DNA from: Macrocystis pyrifera
Lineage: Eukaryota > Sar > Phaeophyceae > Laminariales > Laminariaceae
Length of the DNA: 64,000 nt
Reading direction: 5' to 3'
NCBI GenBank assembly: GCA_031763025.1
Contig: JASSKH010000005.1
Location: 16,148,128-16,212,127 of the forward strand
The first letter of the stretch is position 1; every line of letters starts with the position of its first letter. Position numbers and translations under genes: made by a program. This document shows, one piece after another, positions 39,309 through 41,838 of the stretch. The notes below the pieces were generated by a model, which worked only from the letters and a program-made list of their open reading frames with translations, did not search any database and was not told where the DNA came from.

Positions 39309-41838
39309 TGTGCGTACTCTCGTTCAAATGTCTGTGCTTGCTGATCATGCTCTCCTCTGGTCAGGAGATTGGTGTGTGTAGGGTTGGCAAGTTGTTGGAA
39401 GGCGGCCGTGGTATGTATGATGAATGACTGGGCCTTTACGGCCGGGATATAAGCGCAACGAAAACGTGTTGACTCGTACTCACGGTCAGCCGCCGCTGCC
39501 CCAGGTAGAGCGCCGAATCTGAAACCGAACCCGTGTACCAGAAAGGAGGAAACTGAAACCGAATCGAGAATGAAAACGAAACCTGAAACGGGAATTGAAA
39601 ATGAATCCCGTGTATCAAAACTGAAACTGAAACTGTACCTGAAGTTGAAAAACGAACTATAGGAGCTGAAACTGAAGCCGAAACTACCACCGAAAGAACC
39701 CGAAATCGAAACTGACACTGTAGCTGATACTGAAACCGAAATGAATCGAAAAATGAACCCGAAATGGAAGCCGAAACTGAAACTGAACCCGAATATGAAC
39801 CCGAATCGGTTGAATCCGAATCTGAAAATTGCCGCTACCGCCGACGCTGACGCTTTTCCTCTGGCGTCGTCTGTGCTTCTGTCGCTGTTCTCTCCTTCTC
39901 GCCGCCGCCAAAGGTCGTTGCTGCAACCTCTGACCTGGAGCCACGTGTACGTGCCCCTGCTTCCTCGGCGGATGGCTGCAGACCTTATGCAGTGCCCCAC
40001 CCCTTTCCTCCTCGGATTGGACACCGCCACGGCCAGCGGGTTGGAGCTGCCGAAAGATGCTGTTCAGGTGAGGTGCTGTCCTGGCACAGGCGGAGAGCTA
40101 TCGAGCTATGATAGCTCTTTCGCTAGAGGGGTATAAATACATGGACTGGGAAGGCCAAAGACCCTCGTTTTTGTAGACTTTTTTTTTCTTCTTTTTTTCG
40201 CGGGCACGTGCCATGCTATCGGAGCTCTGCGAATTACGAATAGCCCCCGCGCCTCTCTCTCTCCCCCCTCCCCCGCAGCTACACCGGGAATTAAATTCAC
40301 CCATTGAAGCTGTCACCCATAGGCAAGTCCGCCTCACAAGCGGTTCTCAGTAGGAGGCAGCTCACCCTTCATGCGACTGGCCGGACACCCCACGGGGCTG
40401 CGCGCTTGGTGCAAGCAATGTTTGCATGGTGGGTGAAAACCCGACGTGCTCTGTCCCGGCATTGTAGGGACGCGAGGGTCTACGGTAACACGACTGCGGC
40501 CATGCATGAGATCGAGCACGTCTCTCCTATCGAGTACACCCCACCCCCTCTCGCTTTCGGCCTTTCCCCTGTGCCCCTACCCTCCCCGTTCACTCCACTT
40601 GCCGTCTCCCCTTTCGTCCCCTTGCCCCTATCCCCACCCCTCGCACGAAATACCCTTCGCGTTGGCCCGGCACCTGAAAAAAGGTCCACCTGGACACGGA
40701 CTACGTTTTGATGCCGAAAGATTTTGTAGGCCTGGCGCCCATGTCCGTCCTCTGCGCGCGGCTGTGCTCCGCGCTCAACCCGGGCATCGATTACCTCGAT
40801 TGTCCTCTTGGGGGCGGAGGAGGAGGGGGGGGAGGGCTGGACTCCTGGAACGGCGGACAGCATCCGCCTGCTCTTCCGAGAGTTCGTGTCGGAGTTGCTG
40901 CAGGTGCGTTGGCGTGTTCGTGCTTGCTTGGCTGGTGGAAGATGGAGTAGGGGGGGGGGGGGGGGGGGGTGCTCCTTTGTTGCTTGCCTTGGTCATTTGA
41001 CCATTGACGGGGAGAAGATGGCTCTCGTGCTGTTTTGTGTACTTGTGTGTATGTGTCAACAATTGACAGGTGCGTGCGTGCGCCTTAGCTCGGACGTTGT
41101 ATTGGAGGGGTGGGAGGCGGTGGTGGGGCGGTGTGGCGGACTGGGCTTAGTTGTTCCGGGTTTCCAGGCCGCGGCCGTTTGTAGGCTCTTTCGACAGCAA
41201 CAGTGCCCGACACGAGAGAAGCTGGGTGTATCATGCTCGTGCGTGAGTGGCGTCGGTAACCGGACGACACTAAAAGGCATCGGAGCCTCGCTTAGCGTGT
41301 GGCATCTATAGCCCTACCGACGGGATTCCGCGTAATGTCTCACCGTACCCCGCTCGCGCGCGTGTGCCCTCTTACCCCTTTGTACTTCTGGACTGTACGT
41401 GGAACCTAGGTTATACTCTAGTTCCAAGTAATTCGTCCTCCGAACGGGAGTGCAGTCCTGACAAGAGGTGGAACCCCTTGTTTATATTTTCTGGATAAAT
41501 AAAAAAAAAAACTGTCCCGCTTGCTGCTGCCGATGTTTGTAATTATTTCAGGGAGCCGCCGAGAGCACGTTCGAGGTCGGACAGGGGCCCACGGCGACGG
41601 TGCTGCTGGACGAACGGCTGTACAAGCGGGCCAAGTCGGCTGCGGCGAAAGCGGCGGACCGCTACTACGGCGGGAGGCGTTCGGCGACGGGGGGGGGGGG
41701 GTGGCCGCAGGGTGGCGCAGGGTCCGGGGCGACGCAGGAGGGGGTCCGCTGTACAACAGGCACTGTGTCCCATTGCTGGACCAGTTCATGAAGACGCAAA
41801 TGCTATCTCACTTTTTGTCCGAAGGGACCTGGGAGTGA
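1..41838 (+). CDS. Giant multi-exon gene: coiled coil - PDZ - RGS - DENN protein (5' end outside window)
   Basis: This entry is the span of one gene assembled by eye from about 24 exons; single exons are listed separately. Exons were chosen by GT (once GC) donors, AG acceptors and matching phase: every junction from 192 to 5797 and nearly all from 15392 to 41838 agree in phase. Predicted product about 2,500 residues. Known roles of the families: PDZ binds C-terminal peptides, RGS speeds GTP hydrolysis on G-alpha subunits, DENN modules act as Rab guanine-nucleotide exchange factors. Joining them suggests a scaffold linking G-protein signals to membrane traffic; that is inference. Large Ala/Gly/Ser inserts separate or interrupt domains. 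The frame breaks in several exons, usually at G runs, so this copy may contain assembly errors or be decaying. One linking exon between 5797 and 15392 is missing from my model. Confidence 0.68.
192..310 (+). CDS. Exon: coiled-coil segment 1
   Basis: Acceptor TTTCAG precedes 192 and the donor AG|GTGGGG follows 310. The frame starts [19 protein letters not shown] and continues with charged and Ala/Leu heptad-like spacing, typical of a coiled coil. It ends after two bases of a codon (AG), and the next exon supplies the third base. Confidence 0.6.
935..1057 (+). CDS. Exon: coiled-coil segment 2
   Basis: Acceptor GCAG at 931-934, donor AAG|GTGCGT. The first base completes the split AGA codon from the previous exon, then reads [20 protein letters not shown] and on to [10 protein letters not shown]: strongly charged, helix-forming, no stops. 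It ends again in phase 2, so the exon chain is consistent. Confidence 0.6.
2397..2480 (+). CDS. Exon: coiled-coil segment 3
   Basis: Acceptor CCGCAG and a good donor GAG|GTAAGA. With the one-base carry-over it reads [20 protein letters not shown] then VVLERRS: Glu/Lys/Ala-rich helix. Phase 2 at the end, as for the two exons before it. Confidence 0.6.
3216..3375 (+). CDS. Exon: coiled-coil segment 4
   Basis: Acceptor CTGATAG at 3209-3215, donor CAG|GTGCCC. It reads [17 protein letters not shown] and then [18 protein letters not shown], a continuation of the coiled coil. One base completes the incoming codon; the exon ends in phase 0 after NTDLQ. Confidence 0.6.
3728..4219 (+). mobile_element. 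C-tailed short retroposon, long form
   Basis: About 480 bp starting TATTTTATATAGGTTGGG and ending ATGCATGATAATGAATACAC followed by C14. It aligns over its whole length with 27795-28317 (+) and 55290-55812 (-). It has no ORF. It is bounded by C tracts on both sides (C run 3706-3727 on the left). Class is not certain: I see no tRNA-type A/B boxes. Lies in an intron of the large gene. Confidence 0.6.
4250..4500 (+). mobile_element. C-tailed short retroposon, short form
   Basis: Directly follows the long copy. It contains only the right-hand 230 bp of the family, starting near AATTAATTGGCGCTGTCATC and ending GATGAGTTCAC then C10. Core words CACGGCGCTT, GCAAGCAA, AAACCCGACGTGCTCCGTCC and GGGATGCGAGGGTCT are shared with the other copies. 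Confidence 0.6.
4687..4797 (+). CDS. Exon: coiled-coil segment 5, with GC splice donor
   Basis: Acceptor CCTTCAG at 4680-4686. It reads [20 protein letters not shown] and then [17 protein letters not shown], still coiled coil. The best exit is AAG|GCGAGT at 4798, a GC donor with otherwise ideal consensus: it leaves phase 0, as the next exon at 5685 needs. The nearest GT (4802) would leave phase 1 and break the chain. Confidence 0.55.
4932..5344 (+). mobile_element. 3' fragment of the C-tailed LINE
   Basis: Matches the last 400 bp of the LINE at 58990-61198: the region of the CysHis finger (GCGCAGATGTCCCTGTGGC), the TTAGGAGTAGGAACGGTGCT block and the 3' end CAAATGACTAAGGCAAGC...GAGTAC, followed by C14 (5331-5344). 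Stops interrupt the frame, so it is a dead 5'-truncated copy. Confidence 0.65.
5685..5797 (+). CDS. Exon: coiled-coil segment 6
   Basis: Acceptor GCATCAG, donor CCAG|GTGGGT. It reads [20 protein letters not shown] then [17 protein letters not shown], heptad-like. It ends in phase 2, while the next exon I recognise (15392) starts in phase 0, so at least one exon in the following 9.6 kb is not identified. Confidence 0.55.
6037..6115. repeat. Foldback MITE family 1
   Basis: About 80 bp with imperfect terminal inverted repeats: left GCAGTCTCGTTTTTGGGAC, right GTCCCCAAACGGGACTGTAG. Middle ACTCAAATTAAAAGTAG. Same family at 32451-32535 and 46025-46102, with partial copies near 23070, 41420, 51245 and 51650. 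No coding capacity. Confidence 0.55.
7166..7342. repeat. GGGTCG/CGACCC palindromic repeat element
   Basis: Starts TTCACGGGTC and ends GACCCGTGAA, exact inverted ends, with GGGTCGGGTCGGGTCGGG in the left arm and ACCCGACCCGACCCCACCCG in the right arm. A related copy, mostly in reverse orientation, sits at 56081-56220 and a small piece at 33325-33356. No ORF of note. Confidence 0.5.
7343..7989 (+). other. Intron sequence without recognised features
   Basis: Between the palindromic element and the LINE I see no exon, RNA gene or repeat I can name, apart from a G9 run near 7849 and the dispersed word ACCAGGTACC near 7798. Confidence 0.4.
7990..10011 (+). CDS. LINE (non-LTR retrotransposon) reverse transcriptase
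   Basis: A 673-codon open frame with no internal stop. Reverse-transcriptase blocks appear in order: [27 protein letters not shown], the catalytic block [16 protein letters not shown] (Asp near residue 261), [18 protein letters not shown], and the YADD catalytic motif at residues 382-385 inside [14 protein letters not shown], then [14 protein letters not shown]. The C-terminal part has no clear Cys/His finger. No apurinic-type endonuclease precedes it, so the element is 5' truncated; residues before about 55 look like flanking DNA read through. Host context: intron of the large gene, same strand. The clade (Jockey/CR1/I-like) cannot be fixed by eye. Confidence 0.88.
   Translation: MDECVCTSFQRNNVPRYFDSASRCARRPREASSHSLHAARLHTCSTVGLQGTKARSEQFIMDEDGTLLRDQARIRERWAGHYHKLLNTKSLKLDPTIIDLVPPRPLKLSLGNEPSIDEMMEAVKGMSNWKAVGPDGLPVEVLKLDHPAFVQYFHSILVNVWVTGEVPQQWKDAIIKTLHKKKDRTDCNNYRGVSLVAHAGKVLLKIVASRLSSYCETEHILPEEQCGFRPARSTVDMLFVVRRLQQLGRQKKIPLYMCFIDLQKAYDSVDRELLWEVLTRLGVPTKMLTIIRNFHEGMRARVRADDGEHSDWFNVTQGLRQGCVLSPLLFNVFFAAAIHIVLVRLSKDECIVRGLVHLEEDRVVGKEEPLACVQRAVWGMLYADDAGIVSKSADGLARMMTVIVTVFEAVGLTVSEKKTETMLLRTPDQTFTASPLAIEAAGQKYKQTTQFLYLGGIIHENADLSFEIERRIRLMRAILKRYGPELYDRTNAPLSLKVRMLKAEVIETLLYGCVTWTLNADHFAKLRSAHHEVLLRVIGFQRRLRTDHTTLRITRCESIETTIRKRRLFFAGAVVRQHEGRLPSRLMFGTIAGGGSPKPGGQPKTWPRAIAEDLRVFKATEGSTEDSPLVFGVGTALWPTAAKQTGKWYRGILEAAEQFMGRWHEAEAKLSRQ
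8140..10204 (+). mobile_element. 5'-truncated LINE
   Basis: Extent judged from where the RT-like protein starts (about 8140) to the junction with the LTR element at 10205. The 190 bp after the stop codon are AT-richer (ATTTTAAAAAATCAG) and probably 3' UTR. The true 3' end may have been displaced by the LTR element. No target-site duplication found. Confidence 0.6.
10205..10463 (-). repeat. LTR (3' LTR of the minus-strand element)
   Basis: Identical over 259 bp to 13305-13563. In minus orientation it starts TGTTATGGTTTTAGACCG and follows the polypurine tract. Confidence 0.7.
10464..10471 (-). promoter_or_regulatory. Polypurine tract of the LTR element
   Basis: Minus strand reads AGGGGGGA directly before the TG of the 3' LTR, the place where plus-strand DNA synthesis is primed in LTR retrotransposons. 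It fixes the element's orientation. Confidence 0.55.
12251..12733. repeat. Three 161-bp tandem repeats inside the LTR element
   Basis: Units begin at 12251, 12412 and 12573 with GAAACAAACGGAYGAACGAC and contain GCCCCGTGGCTAAGGCACAG and CAGCATGGGAGGCAGCAACA. Units 2 and 3 are almost identical and unit 1 differs at several positions. The minus strand reads the same 50-residue patch in each, but no longer ORF. Confidence 0.85.
13305..13563 (-). repeat. LTR (5' LTR of the minus-strand element)
   Basis: Identical to 10205-10463. Flanks differ (CTGTC before it on the minus strand, versus CGTCT or TCGAC after the other copy, depending on the exact end), so no clean 4-6 bp duplication is seen. Confidence 0.7.
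13564..15391 (+). other. Intron sequence, one dispersed repeat, no clear exon
   Basis: Contains a purine-rich patch (13600-13750), T-rich sequence (14040-14120) and a repeat at 14221-14346 that has a diverged partner at 47373-47508 (shared CTGGATGTCGACG and AATGTGAAGAACACACAC). A phase-compatible but unconvincing exon candidate lies at 14464-14548. Confidence 0.4.
15392..15536 (+). CDS. Exon: first half of PDZ domain
   Basis: Acceptor TGTGCAG, donor AGAG|GTGAGA. It reads [18 protein letters not shown], then [20 protein letters not shown]. The YDV-V-KKG-APLGLKL pattern is the first strand and the carboxylate-binding loop (here PLGL) of a PDZ domain. It ends in phase 1, completed by the exon at 21535. 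Confidence 0.7.
15537..16531 (+). other. Intron without recognised features
   Basis: I see no exon, RNA gene or named repeat between the PDZ half-exon and the tRNA-derived element. Confidence 0.4.
16532..16850 (+). mobile_element. tRNA-derived SINE, copy 1 (poly-A tailed)
   Basis: Aligns with the two copies at 34182 and 34540: B-box-like TGGGTTGGAGTCTCACCGAG, then TTTCTTGCATT, GCGGAAAG, ATGCGCGATAAAAATGAAG, GACGACA and a final AAAGTGATG followed by A10. The A-box half is degenerate. Confidence 0.65.
17087..17201. repeat. Foldback MITE family 2, diverged copy
   Basis: Terminal inverted repeats GGGACCATA...TAAATGGGACC and GGTGCTATTTACTATGGTCC, with the shared interior TAGGTCTTTGTGTGTACCGT. 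Other copies: 32221-32330, 53441-53548, 54826-54941. Confidence 0.5.
17202..18454 (+). other. Intron without recognised features
   Basis: AT-rich stretches, a C16-type run near 18040 and scattered GTACGTAC words; no exon or repeat family that I can identify. Confidence 0.35.
18455..18516 (+). repeat. 62-base oligo(C) tract
   Basis: Uninterrupted C run, the longest in the window. It is preceded by CATGAGTTATGTATG rather than the usual GAGTAC end of the C-tailed families. A G-quadruplex or i-motif is likely; exact length in an assembly is unreliable. Confidence 0.8.
18545..18823. repeat. Terminal-inverted-repeat element, about 280 bp
   Basis: Left end TTTTACAATCTGTGAGCTCG and right end reverse complement TTTTGCAATCTGTGAGCTCG, one mismatch over about 20 bp. 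The interior (GCCATAAACGCGGCTGCGCC...AAGTGCAGACCGCGCTACGC) recurs in reverse orientation at 47040-47192, roughly nine tenths identical. No transposase. Contains AACCCTAACCCTG, which is not a telomere array. Confidence 0.55.
18830..21534 (+). other. Intron without recognised features
   Basis: CTG/CAG microsatellites (19558-19585, 19958-19978), a CGCCC run (20490-20512), ATC repeats (21152-21170) and T-rich sequence. No exon that joins in phase; no RNA gene seen. Confidence 0.4.
21535..21692 (+). CDS. Exon: second half of PDZ domain
   Basis: Acceptor GAGCAG, donor CAGG|GTGAGC. With the carried G it reads [20 protein letters not shown] and then [17 protein letters not shown] and [11 protein letters not shown]. 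The V-GD-L-S-DGKDV block and the A-AIEAAR helix are classical PDZ. Phase 0 at the end, matching the exon at 23635. Confidence 0.75.
21745..21969 (-). mobile_element. C-tailed short retroposon (minus)
   Basis: On the minus strand it runs from CCGCCTCACAAGCGG through the core words to CTCCTATCGAGTACAC and an interrupted C tract (G tract 21738-21760 on plus). 5' truncated; abuts the LINE fragment at 21970. Confidence 0.6.
21970..22626 (-). mobile_element. C-tailed LINE, 3' part with CysHis finger (minus)
   Basis: The minus strand carries a 168-codon open frame (22592-22086) equal to the LINE C terminus: [20 protein letters not shown], a finger CPCG...HTAGEC and [14 protein letters not shown]. 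After the stop comes the 3' end CAAATGACTAAGGCAAGCAA...GAGTACG and C7. This copy keeps the finger intact, unlike the copy at 60.8 kb, which reads VPVWQSN there. Confidence 0.7.
22627..22852 (-). mobile_element. Two 3' fragments of the C-tailed short retroposon (minus)
   Basis: Two head-to-tail pieces: 22636-22760 (after a G18 tract, TACTCGATATCATGCATGG) and 22763-22852 (after GCCGGGGGGG, TGTTCGTGTTATGCATGGCC). Both contain the ACCCTCGCATCCC word. Each begins at its own G tract, that is, each has its own C tail. Confidence 0.55.
23495..23592 (+). mobile_element. C-tailed short retroposon, 3' fragment
   Basis: Starts at AAACCCGACGTGCGCCGTCC and ends CATGACATGAGTGCAC followed by C12. The C tail sits 43 bases upstream of the next exon's acceptor, so it may lie close to or within that intron's branch region. 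Confidence 0.55.
23635..23745 (+). CDS. Exon: PDZ-RGS linker
   Basis: Acceptor GCGACAG, donor CTG|GTGAGC, phase 0 to phase 0. It reads [20 protein letters not shown] then [18 protein letters not shown] do not recognise a family; it leads directly into the RGS exon and may form its first helix. Confidence 0.6.
24542..24778 (+). CDS. Exon: RGS domain, first part
   Basis: Acceptor CTCTGCAG, donor CAG|GTGCGC, 79 codons, phase 0 to 0. It reads [18 protein letters not shown], then [15 protein letters not shown] and [18 protein letters not shown]. This follows the RGS pattern: a FLxyL helix, the FWLEVxxF motif, then the IYxxYxxxGS segment. In the family these helices contact the G-alpha switch regions. 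Confidence 0.72.
25242..25863 (+). CDS. Exon: RGS domain, low-complexity insert and second part
   Basis: Acceptor CCGCAG, donor CCG|GTGAGG. It starts [18 protein letters not shown], then about 150 residues of Ala/Thr/Glu/Pro-rich insert, then [13 protein letters not shown] and [19 protein letters not shown], which match the FdxaQxxVxxxL...YxRF end of an RGS domain. The start is in frame 3 (25242) but the end is in frame 2 (25742). The switch falls at G14 (25720-25733), so either the run length is wrong in this sequence or the allele is frameshifted. Confidence 0.65.
26325..26433 (+). CDS. Exon: end of RGS domain
   Basis: Acceptor GGGCAG, donor GAC|GTGAGC. One base completes the split codon, then [20 protein letters not shown] and [28 protein letters not shown] corresponds to the RFLxSxxYxxL tail of RGS domains. 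Phase 0 at the end. Confidence 0.65.
27220..27396 (+). CDS. Exon: linker after RGS
   Basis: Acceptor GTGGCAG, donor CGG|GTGAGG, 59 codons, phase 0 to 0. It reads [20 protein letters not shown] then [18 protein letters not shown] and a Gly/Ser tail. No family recognised. The alternative frame ([17 protein letters not shown]...) ends at a stop inside the exon and does not fit the phase. Confidence 0.5.
27795..28317 (+). mobile_element. C-tailed short retroposon, long form
   Basis: Full-length relative of 3728-4219: ATATATAGGTTGGGATGGCG at the left, T14 in the middle, AGCTCACCCTTCATGCGACT, and the end GCATGATGATGAGTACAC plus C5. The left flank ends CACCCCCTCTATACGC, so here the 5' C tract is short. 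Confidence 0.6.
28385..28500 (+). mobile_element. C-tailed short retroposon, 5'-truncated
   Basis: Starts TGTGCAAGCAATGTCTGTCT after a C23 tract and ends ATATCGAGTACTCCC; its own tail is short or lost. Confidence 0.5.
28505..28622 (+). mobile_element. C-tailed LINE, extreme 3' end with C45 tract
   Basis: Only the last 70 bp of the LINE (AGAAAGAGATGCGTGGACAA, GTCAAATGACTACGGCAACC, AATGAGTACC), then ACACAGCCCA and a C tract of about 45 bases to 28622. Confidence 0.55.
28716..29137 (+). CDS. Probable exon of the linker, frame broken twice
   Basis: Coding-like peptides appear in sequence: [20 protein letters not shown] (frame 2, before 28857), [20 protein letters not shown] then [14 protein letters not shown] (frame 1, 28870-28980), and [20 protein letters not shown] then RQVLRK (frame 2, to 29137), ending at donor AAG|GTATGC. 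The frame switches fall at T9 (28858-28866) and G19 (29004-29022). The acceptor is not certain. No domain recognised. Confidence 0.4.
29586..29657 (+). CDS. Possible short exon of the linker
   Basis: Acceptor TCTCAACAG, weak donor AAG|GTCCTG, 24 codons in phase 0: [20 protein letters not shown] then QSVK. It fits the phase of both neighbours but has no recognisable domain. Confidence 0.35.
29911..30772 (+). CDS. Probable long low-complexity exon, frame broken
   Basis: It starts at 29911 or 29942 (acceptors CAAAAG or ACTTCCAG) with [20 protein letters not shown] and ends [14 protein letters not shown] at donor TTCAT|GTGAGC in phase 2, as the next exon requires. The middle is Gly/Ser/Pro-rich. 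Coding character moves from frame 2 (to about 30380) through frame 1 (30343-30600) to frame 3 (30600-30772), so at least two switches lie inside; the second is not in a long homopolymer. Confidence 0.4.
30773..31253 (+). other. Intron without recognised features
   Basis: AT-rich, with a possible right half of the foldback family 1 near 30880 (CCCCAAACGGGATTGTATC). Nothing else seen. Confidence 0.35.
31254..31486 (+). CDS. Exon upstream of DENN module
   Basis: Acceptor TTTCAG. The first base completes the incoming codon, then [20 protein letters not shown] and [20 protein letters not shown], a Gly run, and [20 protein letters not shown]. This frame is open throughout. It leaves at CAGC|GTGCAA in phase 1, which the exon at 31663 accepts. 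The donor is not strong. Confidence 0.45.
31663..32048 (+). CDS. Exon leading into the uDENN lobe
   Basis: Acceptor TTTTTTTAG after a pyrimidine tract, donor AAG|GTGAGG, ends in phase 0. It reads [37 protein letters not shown], a Gly/Ser/Glu-rich middle and [16 protein letters not shown]. It is open across several G runs. Confidence 0.55.
32221..32330. repeat. Foldback MITE family 2
   Basis: Left end GTTTTACGGGGGGATATAGT, right end reverse complement GTTTACGGAGGCCTATAGGA; interior CTAAATATGCTTAGTGAAAA and TAGGTTTTTGTGTGT shared with 54826-54941 and 53441-53548. Confidence 0.6.
32451..32535. repeat. Foldback MITE family 1
   Basis: Left AGAACCGCAGTCTCATTTTG, right CGAACGGGACTGCGGTTTTA; inverted ends of about 25 bp with few mismatches, interior TCTAATTTCAAGTGTC. 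Confidence 0.6.
33135..33310 (+). mobile_element. C-tailed short retroposon, 5'-truncated
   Basis: Starts GCGACTCGCCCAACACCTCA and ends GCATGACTTGAGTAAC plus C9. It has small internal duplications (GTCGGTGGTCGGTG, CGACTACTACGG). Confidence 0.6.
33398..33786 (+). CDS. Exon: uDENN lobe
   Basis: Acceptor CGTCCCAG, donor CAG|GTGTGC, phase 0 to 2. It reads [28 protein letters not shown], a Gly/Arg insert, then [23 protein letters not shown] and the F-F...G...FYGACL motif are the marks of the upstream DENN lobe (family: fcFPd ... fvLTdedGxxlYGxcL). The Gly insert splits the two motifs by about 60 residues. Confidence 0.7.
33787..34181 (+). other. Intron, T/G-rich, no feature
   Basis: T/G-rich sequence with a G15-type run near 34077-34092. 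No exon in phase. Confidence 0.35.
34182..34482 (+). mobile_element. tRNA-derived SINE, copy 2
   Basis: tRNA-like head: A-box TGGCTTGGTAGG (34188) and B-box GGTTCAAGTCTC (34232), about 45 bases apart. The body CTTTTTCTTGCATAAAA...GCGGAAAGCG...ATGCTGAACCCTATGCGCGA runs to GGAAAGTAAAAGTGA without a poly(A) tail. Nearly identical to the copy that starts 360 bp downstream. Confidence 0.75.
34540..34880 (+). mobile_element. tRNA-derived SINE, copy 3 with A tail
   Basis: Head CCCCGGTGGCTTGGTGGG (A-box) and GAGTTCGAGTCTCACC (B-box at 34590-34602), the same body as copy 2, and a 3' tail GTGATG plus about 30 A's. The word before it (CCTGCCCAAAGGGAAACATA) does not repeat after the tail, so no target-site duplication is evident. 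Confidence 0.8.
35324..36529 (+). CDS. Exon: long low-complexity insert between uDENN and cDENN
   Basis: Acceptor TTAATAG (phase matches 33786), donor TTAG|GTGAGA. It begins [18 protein letters not shown] and runs 360 codons of Ala/Val/Thr/Glu-rich sequence, including [20 protein letters not shown] and [20 protein letters not shown], two similar amphipathic segments. The frame changes from 3 to 1 within a GCC repeat around 36345-36378 (one extra C), after which [18 protein letters not shown] and [15 protein letters not shown] lead to the donor. A stop at 36429 ends the uncorrected frame. Confidence 0.6.
36831..38152 (+). CDS. Exon: Ser/Ala-rich linker and cDENN lobe, first part
   Basis: Acceptor TGGCCAG, donor TTCCG|GTATGT. 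After a Ser/Ala/Pro stretch comes [20 protein letters not shown] then [16 protein letters not shown] (37378-37485), the LYxPxxLCLLSxxP opening of a central DENN lobe. After an insert of about 170 residues follows [20 protein letters not shown] then [20 protein letters not shown], the core LLxERKVVxxSSxxxxLT. Frame switches: 2 to 1 before 37090 and 1 to 3 at G21 (37531-37551). Confidence 0.7.
38153..39279 (+). other. Intron with AT-rich sequence
   Basis: AT-rich, A-tract-rich DNA (38930-38950) and a partial foldback family 1 end near 38580-38615. No exon. Confidence 0.35.
39280..39311. repeat. (TATG)n microsatellite
   Basis: Seven to eight TATG units. Confidence 0.9.
39515..39830. repeat. Degenerate GAAACT/GAAACC hexamer satellite
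   Basis: About 300 bp of imperfect six-base units (GAAACTGAAACCGAA and variants), ending 80 bp before the cDENN exon. On the minus strand it reads as Phe/Ser/Gly-rich repeats, which I take as a by-product of the periodicity. Confidence 0.75.
39914..40067 (+). CDS. Exon: cDENN lobe, second part
   Basis: Acceptor CCAAAG (phase 1-base start fits 38152), donor CAG|GTGAGG. It reads [20 protein letters not shown] then [16 protein letters not shown]. PLTWxHVYxPxLP...APTPFLxG is the most conserved stretch of DENN modules. Phase 0 at the end. Confidence 0.85.
40283..40550 (+). mobile_element. C-tailed short retroposon
   Basis: Starts GGGAATTAAATTCACCCATT and ends CTCCTATCGAGTACACCCCACCCCC. Near complete short form inside the intron between the cDENN exons. 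Confidence 0.6.
40684..40903 (+). CDS. Exon: cDENN/dDENN junction
   Basis: Acceptor AAAAAAG, donor CAG|GTGCGT. It reads [19 protein letters not shown] (the VDLDtdxv strand of DENN), [19 protein letters not shown], a Gly run, then [17 protein letters not shown], the start of the dDENN lobe. The first part is in frame 1 and the last in frame 2; the switch lies in the G/GGA tract 40810-40837. Confidence 0.65.
40950..41015 (-). mobile_element. C-tailed LINE, extreme 3' end (minus)
   Basis: The plus strand shows G19, TGCTCCTTTGTTGCTTGCC, TTGGTCATTTGACCATTGA: the reverse complement of the LINE terminus with its C tail (GAGCAC variant). Confidence 0.6.
41415..41470. repeat. Foldback MITE family 1, right half
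   Basis: GTTCCAAGTAATTCGTCCTC and CGAACGGGAGTGCAGTCCTG match the right arm of the family; the left arm is missing. Confidence 0.4.
41552..41838 (+). CDS. Exon: dDENN lobe and probable C terminus
   Basis: Acceptor TATTTCAG, phase 0. It reads [40 protein letters not shown], then after G13 (41689-41701), in another frame, [20 protein letters not shown] and [11 protein letters not shown]. PLLDxFxxTQMxxxFL is the end of the downstream DENN lobe. A TGA follows directly (41836-41838). A GA|GTGAGT donor overlaps it, so the protein could continue; the phase to the exon candidate at 43692 does not fit. Confidence 0.62.

Noticed and set aside
39110..40030. 306-codon minus-strand ORF rich in FG/FS dipeptides, like a nucleoporin
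   Set aside because: It is the complement of a GAAACY hexamer satellite, lies in an intron and overlaps the conserved cDENN exon on the other strand.
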